The notes under the pieces are model-generated. The model ran no database searches. It was not told the DNA's origin and saw nothing but the letters and a program-made list of their open reading frames with translations. A stretch of 53,627 nt of DNA from IMG/VR virus record IMGVR_UViG_3300044951_001798, positions 1 to 53,627 of that record, one strand, 5' to 3'. Below are positions 48,374-53,627 of this stretch, piece by piece (within the stretch, counting starts at the first letter, position 1; the number at the start of each line of letters is the position of its first letter). The DNA comes from a virus. Made by a program: the position numbers and the translations under genes.

Positions 48374-48892
48374 TTATTTATTCTTTAAAATGGACTCTGC
48401 TCGTTTCTTTGCATCTTCCATAAGTGGATTGGCGTCTGTGGTCGCAAGTGCGCCGACTGTTGATACAATCGTTACCTGTTCTGATACTTTGGCCTTTGCA
48501 TCGAGGATAACCTGTTTTGCCTGATCAAGAGACAAACCATCACGAATCATGGTTCCTGCGAGCGCTGGCATTCCCATAGACTCGCACAAATCAACAATGT
48601 CGGTTATCGCCGTTACTTGTTCAGCTTTTTGTGCAGCAAGTATCTGTTCGACAGTGGCTTCTGTAGCTTGCTCTGGTTCTATCGGATCTACGATAAAACC
48701 ACCAAATGTTGCTCGATTTTGCAAATCAGCCGGAGGGACACCGACAGCAGTACTTTCAGCAAAGGTTCCTTGGGGTAAAAGTGATTCAATACGAGAAAGC
48801 AAAAGACTTTGTTCGGTAAGTATCTTTTTAACTTCATCCATATTGTCGGCTATTGCCTGTGTGACGACTTCCTTTACTTCGTTAAGATTCAT
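48374..48892 (-). CDS. Nested scaffold protein (Nu3-like), 172 aa
   Basis: Internal in-frame ATG at 48892 (MNLNEVKEVVTQAIADNMDE) preceded by GGAGG and a 7-base spacer. It makes the C-terminal part of the protease as a separate protein, exactly the lambda C/Nu3 arrangement. The sequence is helical and Glu/Ala/Gln-rich. Confidence 0.7.
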   Translation of the reverse strand: MNLNEVKEVVTQAIADNMDEVKKILTEQSLLLSRIESLLPQGTFAESTAVGVPPADLQNRATFGGFIVDPIEPEQATEATVEQILAAQKAEQVTAITDIVDLCESMGMPALAGTMIRDGLSLDQAKQVILDAKAKVSEQVTIVSTVGALATTDANPLMEDAKKRAESILKNK

Positions 48893-49753
48893 GCTAACGC
48901 CTCCAGTTTTTAAAATCATATTTTTAACGATATTATCTATGGATAGAATGCCGTCCGCAAAACCAATATCAACTGCTTCCTTACCCATGAAGAACCCTGC
49001 CTGTGTCGCCACAACTGCTTCCTGTGACATGTTCCTGTTGCGAGCAACGACAGCAGTGAATTTGTCGTAAAGCTTATCAACGTGTGCCTGTAATATTCCT
49101 TTGCATTCTGGCTTCAATGATTCGTGCGGACTGAAATCATTCTTGTGCCCACCGGCGAAGATGGTTGTGTATTCAACTCCGATTTTCTTATCAAAATCAG
49201 CTTGGTTAATGTGAATTGCTATCACGCCAACTGATCCAACGGAAGCAGTGTCAGAAAGATAAATCTCGCTTGCAGCGGAAGCGATTGCATAAGCAGCGGA
49301 ATAAGCGGATTCTGCGGCCACGGCTATAATTGGTTTAATCTCTCTGGATTTATAAATTTCTTCTGCAAGATCAAACAAACCGGCGACTTCTCCGCCAGGT
49401 GAATCAATAAGCAATAAGATGCTTTTGACTCGTTCATCGGATAAAGCAGCACGAAAAGTGTCACGGATATCAAGATATGATGTAATCCACCATTCATAAG
49501 CTCGATAAGTAAGACCGCCTGAGATCTCCAAAACTGCGACGTCACCTGTTATTGCGTATCCATTGTCAGATCGTAAAACTACAATGCCAGAATCAGCGTA
49601 AGCTTGAACATCGTTGACGTGTTTTTTTTCTGTATCGGGCGGTGGCGGTTTTGATCCAGTCGCTTTAACTGACAGAATTTCGTTGACTGATTGTGGCGCA
49701 ACCATCAATGCTGAATTAAAAAGTCTTGTTGGTATTTCCAATATTCCCTCCAT
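48374..49753 (-). CDS. S49 (SppA-like) prohead protease with C-terminal scaffold (gpC-like), 459 aa
   Basis: LLLIDSPGGEVAGLFDLAEE and AVAAESAYSAAYAIASAASE are the S49 core (catalytic Ser in ESAYSAAY), followed by SVGSVGVIAIHINQADFDKK. The C-terminal 172 residues form a separable scaffold region that can be made from an internal start. Processes capsid components during maturation. Start chosen at 49753 with AAGG upstream; it overlaps the portal gene. Confidence 0.85.
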   Translation of the reverse strand: MEGILEIPTRLFNSALMVAPQSVNEILSVKATGSKPPPPDTEKKHVNDVQAYADSGIVVLRSDNGYAITGDVAVLEISGGLTYRAYEWWITSYLDIRDTFRAALSDERVKSILLLIDSPGGEVAGLFDLAEEIYKSREIKPIIAVAAESAYSAAYAIASAASEIYLSDTASVGSVGVIAIHINQADFDKKIGVEYTTIFAGGHKNDFSPHESLKPECKGILQAHVDKLYDKFTAVVARNRNMSQEAVVATQAGFFMGKEAVDIGFADGILSIDNIVKNMILKTGGVSMNLNEVKEVVTQAIADNMDEVKKILTEQSLLLSRIESLLPQGTFAESTAVGVPPADLQNRATFGGFIVDPIEPEQATEATVEQILAAQKAEQVTAITDIVDLCESMGMPALAGTMIRDGLSLDQAKQVILDAKAKVSEQVTIVSTVGALATTDANPLMEDAKKRAESILKNK

Positions 49754-51194
49754 TTTGTGGCCTTGAGTCAGAATCAAATACCAGACCTAACTTGTCAGCA
49801 CGTTCGTTATCTGCCTGGATTTCTTCTTCGAGCGCCTCCACGTCTATTCCTCGTTCAGCAACTTCCTGTGTCCGTGAAGAAAACCCGGATCGAACAAGGC
49901 CAGATGATGCCTTTAAGTCTTTCAATGGATCGACCCATGGCCAGCCGTCGATTGTCCATTTGATCCTCATGTATGATTTTGGGTCTTTTGTGTATCCCGG
50001 TAACCGCATGGCATTTGATAACTCGACCTGAGAAAGCCAATACTTGGCAACCGGTCTGCATATCTGATATGCCATGACATTGAAAATAAACTGCTTGCAT
50101 TGCCGTTGAAATTCGAGATTGCCGGCACGGATAGAGGAATAAGTCACTCCGGACAGATCTCCGGTGAATTTCTCGTAAGTTAAGCCGCCGATGCCACGAG
50201 CAGCACGTTGTTCTTGGTGTTTGATGAAAGACCCGTAATTACCGCCGACATCTGCTGGTTGTGAAAATGTCACGTTGTAACCAGGAGGAAGTGATGGGAA
50301 TGTACCGGGTTCCATCTGTATTTGAAGAGCACCTGTATCATCGGTGCCATCGTCACTACCAAAGAACGGTACTGCATTTAAATCCTCTGCTGGCTGTGTG
50401 ATAAAACCACCAAACATGGCAGCAGTCTTCTTGCGTACCAATTCTGCATCGTTGAATTGATTAAGTTCGTGCATTGTCAATATAAGGGATGCAAGCCATG
50501 GGCGACCTCGTTGTTGTCCTGGACGAAGTGGGTGAAAAACATGAAGTATCTCCGATGCTGGGATCCGAACCCTGTCGAACTGATCCTTGAGAGTCATGAA
50601 TACTTCGCCTGGATGTTCTTTAAATATCCAGTAGGCGACACGTTTACCTGATTTATCAAACTCTATGCCCATGCGTATTTCGTTACCGTTTGGAGCGATG
50701 GTGTTGTAAGTTTCATCAAGGTGATCAGCCTCAAGTATTTGCAATTGAAGAGGAACCAAAAGACCCCCAGACCGCTTTGGACAAAACCGGATAAGAACTT
50801 CTCCGGATTCGATAATTGACCGGGCTATAAGAGACTGTAATCCATAAAAATCAAGGAAACCACCTGCGTCAGCTTCCTGTGTCCAGTCAGACCAGAGTTG
50901 TTGTATTCTCTTTTTGAGTTTGGAATCAGTCAATTGCCATCGGGGAGAGATACCTGTCCCAACGATGTTGGAGACCAGGCAATCAATCGCGCCACATATC
51001 TGAGGATCATTACGAGATAACTCACGAGAACGAGACCGCAGAAGAGATAGTGATGAATAAATTGTTGCATTAGGACCTGCGGATGACGTGCCCCAATTTG
51101 ACAATCGCCTGCCATTCCCTGCGCCTTCGAAAGGTGGGGAAGATCGCATATCAATTTTGCGGCCCTTACTGTCAAGTATTCTCAGAAAAGACAT
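49716..51194 (-). CDS. Portal protein (lambda gpB family)
   Basis: 492 residues (lambda gpB has 533). Motifs: RSRELSRNDPQICGAIDCLV in the N-terminal part, GTGISPRWQL, PASEILHVFHPLRPGQQRG, and GIGGLTYEKFTGDLSG. Forms the dodecameric portal through which DNA is packaged. Confidence 0.95.
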   Translation of the reverse strand: MSFLRILDSKGRKIDMRSSPPFEGAGNGRRLSNWGTSSAGPNATIYSSLSLLRSRSRELSRNDPQICGAIDCLVSNIVGTGISPRWQLTDSKLKKRIQQLWSDWTQEADAGGFLDFYGLQSLIARSIIESGEVLIRFCPKRSGGLLVPLQLQILEADHLDETYNTIAPNGNEIRMGIEFDKSGKRVAYWIFKEHPGEVFMTLKDQFDRVRIPASEILHVFHPLRPGQQRGRPWLASLILTMHELNQFNDAELVRKKTAAMFGGFITQPAEDLNAVPFFGSDDGTDDTGALQIQMEPGTFPSLPPGYNVTFSQPADVGGNYGSFIKHQEQRAARGIGGLTYEKFTGDLSGVTYSSIRAGNLEFQRQCKQFIFNVMAYQICRPVAKYWLSQVELSNAMRLPGYTKDPKSYMRIKWTIDGWPWVDPLKDLKASSGLVRSGFSSRTQEVAERGIDVEALEEEIQADNERADKLGLVFDSDSRPQNGGNIGNTNKTF

Positions 51195-51424
51195 TACACC
51201 CCTTTACTGGTTGATATGCGGCAGTAACGCGGCCTGCGGTTTAATAAATTCAAAGACGTTGTAAGGCTTGACTTGTATGCCTGTAGTTCGATAAGACTTG
51301 ACTGACCATATTCAACCATGCGGTCACCATTGGAAACGCGCACGACTCGTTCCCCGAGCATCAGTTTGCTTATGGCGAGTTCAACGGAAGTCAGAGATGT
51401 GGTTAATTCAGATATTGTTGGCAT
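51194..51424 (-). CDS. Head-tail joining protein gpW
   Basis: 76 residues (lambda gpW has 68). MPTISELTTSLTSVELAISK followed by RVVRVSNGDRMVEYGQSS and LNLLN is characteristic. Normally follows the large terminase gene directly; here the accessory island lies between them if the molecule is circular. Start set at 51424 (Met 14 of the longer frame). Confidence 0.85.
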   Translation of the reverse strand: MPTISELTTSLTSVELAISKLMLGERVVRVSNGDRMVEYGQSSLIELQAYKSSLTTSLNLLNRRPRYCRISTSKGV

Positions 51425-51523
51425 AATACCATATAGAGTATATGAGTATATAGTATAACACAAGGGGTAGCGGTACAGTGTTCCGTTAATTTATAAATTA
51501 ATGATTTTTAATAGGGGGGATAG
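51425..51523. promoter_or_regulatory. Divergent intergenic region between gpW and nuclease
   Basis: About 100 bases between gpW (leftward) and the nuclease (rightward). Contains the palindrome TTAATTTATAAATTAA (51486-51501) and AT-rich TATA words near 51430-51455. Likely holds the nuclease promoter; the palindrome could be a regulator site. Confidence 0.4.
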
Positions 51524-52195
51524 ATGAAAACTGCCGGTCGTTTAATCGTTTTTGTTTTAACTTTTTGGATTGGTATCGTACATGCTGGTTATATAATATC
51601 TGGAAAAGTCGTCTCTATTTCTGATGGAGACACAATTACGATACTGGATGGGAACATGACACAGCACAAAATAAGGATTTATGGCGTGGATTGTCCTGAA
51701 AGCCATCAGGATTATGGACAGAAGGCAAAGCAGTTAACGTCTGATCTGGTATTCGGGAAAACGATTGAAGTCAAAGTTATGGACACGGACAGGTATGGCC
51801 GCACGGTTGGGATAGTTAATGTCGATGGGAAATGTCTGAATGAAGAATTGGTGAAGAATGGCATGGCATGGCTTTATGGCCAATACTGTAAAGCATCATT
51901 ATGTTCTCAGTGGAAACAATACCAGGAGGAAGCCAGAAGCGGAAAGATCGGATTGTGGTCGACGCAGAACCACATACCGCCGTGGGAATTCCGGCATGGA
52001 CCACCAAAGACGGCTCCGACTACAACAACCAACGCCACCCAAAACGCTGGTGCATATCATGGCAACAGCAAGTCCATGGTATTCCATTCATCAAAATGCA
52101 GATTTTATGACTGCAAAAATTGCACAGTGATTTTCCCTGGTAGTGACGTAGCGATAAAGTATGGATTTAGGCCGTGTGGAGAATGCAGACCATGA
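51524..52195 (+). CDS. Exported staphylococcal-type nuclease with Ada-like zinc tail, 223 aa
   Basis: Signal peptide MKTAGRLIVFVLTFWIGIVHA, then the SNase domain with SDGDTITIL, IRIYGVDCPESHQ and DRYGRTVG carrying the catalytic Asp, Arg and Glu residues. The C-terminal part (FHSSKCRFYDCKNC ... GFRPCGECRP) is an Ada-type zinc site. Encoded on the strand opposite to the late genes with its own AGGGGGGA ribosome-binding site, as expected of a moron. May degrade extracellular or superinfecting DNA. Confidence 0.85.
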   Translation: MKTAGRLIVFVLTFWIGIVHAGYIISGKVVSISDGDTITILDGNMTQHKIRIYGVDCPESHQDYGQKAKQLTSDLVFGKTIEVKVMDTDRYGRTVGIVNVDGKCLNEELVKNGMAWLYGQYCKASLCSQWKQYQEEARSGKIGLWSTQNHIPPWEFRHGPPKTAPTTTTNATQNAGAYHGNSKSMVFHSSKCRFYDCKNCTVIFPGSDVAIKYGFRPCGECRP

Positions 52196-52391
52196 CGAGA
52201 TTGGAGCTATCTGCCTGTTTGCATTGCATATTTTTGAAAAACGAGGGACGCGAAGCGGGTTGGACACCGTTAGGTATTGCGAGATGTTGAAAAGTACCTT
52301 TTTTTATTTGTTGATACTATATGTAGTATGTTGTTTTTTTTATACCACAATATGTTGTGGTGTTGCAATATATTGGAAAGGAAATGAATTT
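52196..52391. other. Gap between nuclease and unknown gene
   Basis: An open frame continues from 52161 through this gap, with a hydrophobic stretch LKSTFFYLLILYVVCCFF after an ATG at 52287. It could be an N-terminal membrane extension of the next gene, but the ATG at 52392 has the better ribosome-binding site. Confidence 0.35.
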
Positions 52392-52658
52392 ATGAAAGTA
52401 AATATTGAAAGAACAATTGAATTTGCACCAAACTTTCCATCACATAATTTAAATATTCCTGTAAAGTATAATACTTACAATGCTTATTTGCATATTGTTG
52501 ATGAATGGGTAGAAGATAGGATTGAAATTTCAATCAATTTTGAATTTATGGATGAACTCCAGAATATTGTAGAAGATGGAACGCAGACATTTAAGTTGGG
52601 TGATTATAATAAGGTAGAATTCAAATCGATGCTGTCGAGAATTTTAAATTCATTGTGA
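52392..52658 (+). CDS. Hypothetical protein, 88 aa
   Basis: ATG at 52392 preceded by GGAAAGGAAATGAATTT. Beta-rich, acidic (IEISINFEFMDELQNIVEDG). A longer start at 52287 would add a membrane segment. No family recognised. Confidence 0.45.
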   Translation: MKVNIERTIEFAPNFPSHNLNIPVKYNTYNAYLHIVDEWVEDRIEISINFEFMDELQNIVEDGTQTFKLGDYNKVEFKSMLSRILNSL

Positions 52659-52676
52659 GATTGATAATTGGGGAGA

Positions 52677-52813
52677 CAGATTTAAGGCAGATTAGGCAGA
52701 TTTAAGGCAGATTTAAGGCAGATTTAAGGCAGATTAGGCAGATTAGGCAGATTTAAGGCAAATTTAAGGCAGATTTAAGGCAGATTTAAGGCAGATTTAA
52801 GGCAAATTTAAGG
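52677..52813 (+). repeat. 11/9-bp tandem repeat array
   Basis: Thirteen units: ten of 11 bp (GCAGATTTAAG, with first-unit and GCAAATTTAAG variants) and three of 9 bp (GCAGATTAG). Unit length close to one helical turn would place sites on one face if bound by protein. No gene overlaps it. Confidence 0.85.
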
Positions 52814-52839
52814 AATCTTGGCCATGGATAGCTGGTGAT

Positions 52840-52928
52840 CATGCCCTGTGCAGAAAAAGCACAGGCCACGCCACTGAACTGCCATTTGTAAATTGCAAAT
52901 TCTCGCCAGGATAAAAAACCATTTTGAT
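52840..52928 (+). repeat. Hairpin-bearing repeat element, copy 1
   Basis: About 89 bases with a 7-bp stem CCTGTGC / GCACAGG, then CACGCCACTGAACTGCCA and GCCAGGATAAAAAACC. Similar to copy 2 at 52976-53063 at roughly 70 percent. Confidence 0.7.
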
Positions 52929-52975
52929 TTTGGTTAGGTTCATCATGTTCAGCTTGCTCGTTCTGTGTTGGCGTT

Positions 52976-53063
52976 CATGCCTTTTGCAGAAAAGCAAAAG
53001 TCACGCCGCTGGACTGCCAGTTTAAGCCTGAGATTTCTTGCCAGGATAAAAAACCATTTTAAT
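52976..53063 (+). repeat. Hairpin-bearing repeat element, copy 2
   Basis: Stem CTTTTGC / GCAAAAG with loop AGAAAA. Compared with copy 1, two base pairs have changed on both arms (C-G to T-A, G-C to T-A), so pairing is kept. Flanking CACGCCGCTGGACTGCCA and GCCAGGATAAAAAACC are conserved. Confidence 0.7.
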
Positions 53064-53327
53064 ATTCGGTTCAGCTTGCAGTTGACATGTGTTGTTACGC
53101 CTATTATCAGCATCCTGGCGCGCAGTTGGTGTAGTTTTAACGAAGCAGCACAAGCAGTTCAGTGTGCCCGTTGTGCACCCCCAAGGGAGTGCAAAACGGG
53201 TGCGCAATCCAAGCAGTTTGGTAGAAACAGCACAAACGCAAGCTTTACCAGCACAAGCCACAGCTTTTTTTTAGGGTTACTTCGTGTGTAGCTTGCTGCT
53301 GATGAGCATTTATAATTTTATCCACTC
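53064..53327. other. Non-coding repeat-rich region
   Basis: No credible gene (a 79-residue minus-strand frame at 53022-53261 runs through repeats). Recurrent CAGCACAA words (near 53145, 53228, 53249) and a T8 run at about 53265 after a GCACAAGCCACAGC stretch. Confidence 0.5.
53163..53206 (+). repeat. Long GC-rich stem-loop
   Basis: CCCGTTGTGCACCCCC and GGGAGTGCAAAACGGG can pair over 16 positions with two mismatches around an AA loop. Located in the non-coding end of the island. Confidence 0.6.
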
Positions 53328-53454
53328 GCATTCTCGCTCCACTCGGTCGCTACGCTCCCCCGTGGAGCTTCGAGATCAGGCACGATTTTTCTACGCAAAA
53401 ACCACCTTCCGGTCAGTGCTGCTGTCAGCACGCTCCCTCACGGGAGCGTGCCAC
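53328..53454 (+). repeat. 127-bp direct repeat, copy 1
   Basis: Identical over 127 bases to 53501-53627; period 173 bp. Contains hairpins GCTCCAC ... GTGGAGC, GTGCTG-CTGT-CAGCAC and a 10-bp perfect stem GCACGCTCCC-TCAC-GGGAGCGTGC. Confidence 0.9.
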
Positions 53455-53500
53455 AGGCCCGGTATGCGTAGCTTGGTAGAAACAGCACAAGCTACATACT

Positions 53501-53627
53501 GCATTCTCGCTCCACTCGGTCGCTACGCTCCCCCGTGGAGCTTCGAGATCAGGCACGATTTTTCTACGCAAAAACCACCTTCCGGTCAGTGCTGCTGTCA
53601 GCACGCTCCCTCACGGGAGCGTGCCAC
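53501..53627 (+). repeat. 127-bp direct repeat, copy 2 (ends at window edge)
   Basis: Exact copy of 53328-53454, stopping precisely at the last base of the window. Consistent with a tandem array that could not be assembled further. Confidence 0.9.

Noticed and set aside
52677-52813. CRISPR-like array
   Set aside because: Units of 9-11 bp with no spacers.
53022-53261. 79-codon minus-strand frame
   Set aside because: Runs through repeat and hairpin sequence with no ribosome-binding site or protein-like pattern.
1-53627. Simple closed circular genome by joining the two ends
   Set aside because: The frame of the truncated terminase is not continued by the repeat sequence at the right end; sequence is missing between them.

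Overview
The window carries nearly all of a temperate tailed phage (siphovirus, lambda-like virion genes). The host looks like an anaerobic, low-to-moderate GC Gram-negative bacterium. A Desulfobacterota-type host is my guess, from an anaerobic ribonucleotide reductase fragment and the general look of the proteins; nothing in the window proves it. The molecule appears to be the circular or excised form. A complete attP (tRNA-Arg(CCU) 3' fragment, flanking arm-type repeats, adjacent xis-like and int genes) lies in the middle at about 22.3-22.6 kb, and the late operon leaves the window on the left in the terminase gene and resumes on the right at gpW.

Layout. 10.88 kb down to 1 (minus strand): the leftward operon starts at a divergent promoter with a Cro-like gene, then RHH, DUF3223/HNH, Toprim primase-helicase, an AT-rich gap (candidate origin), a protein sharing the primase C-terminal domain, RusA resolvase, small ORFs, HU, MazG, a P-loop NTPase, a PAPS-reductase-like protein, small terminase, and GpA large terminase truncated by the window edge. 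10.93-23.8 kb (plus strand): CI-like repressor, terminator, operator and strong promoter, then the rightward early operon with a recombination/replication set (Sak4-type ATPase, DUF669, SF2 helicase, ParB-methyltransferase fusion, PD-(D/E)XK nuclease), several Cys-rich small proteins, a DUF1566 lectin-fold protein, an excisionase-like protein, attP and integrase.

51.4 kb down to 24.2 kb (minus strand): the late operon in lambda order, gpW, portal, S49 protease with nested scaffold, decoration protein, major capsid, connectors, tail terminator, tail tube, G/GT frameshift chaperones, a remarkably short tape measure, tail-tip proteins with LamG/Asp-box/CAP-like/transglutaminase-like domains, beta-helix and collagen-like fibres, and a lysis/accessory cluster. 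That cluster holds a GH108 endolysin, holin candidates, a stand-alone NrdD glycyl-radical domain and a small PLA2-like gene interrupted by an in-frame TGA.

51.4-53.6 kb: an accessory island between terminase and gpW with an exported staphylococcal-type nuclease, an unknown gene, an 11/9-bp tandem array, two copies of a hairpin element with compensatory base changes, and GC-rich repeats. The window ends exactly at the end of a second perfect 127-bp repeat copy, which looks like an assembly break in a repeat.

Most noteworthy: the TGA-interrupted CC-x-x-HD gene, the autonomous glycyl-radical domain, the mini tape measure behind a canonical GGGAAAA frameshift, the attP architecture, the switch operators with a probably leaderless cro message, and the structured repeats of the accessory island.
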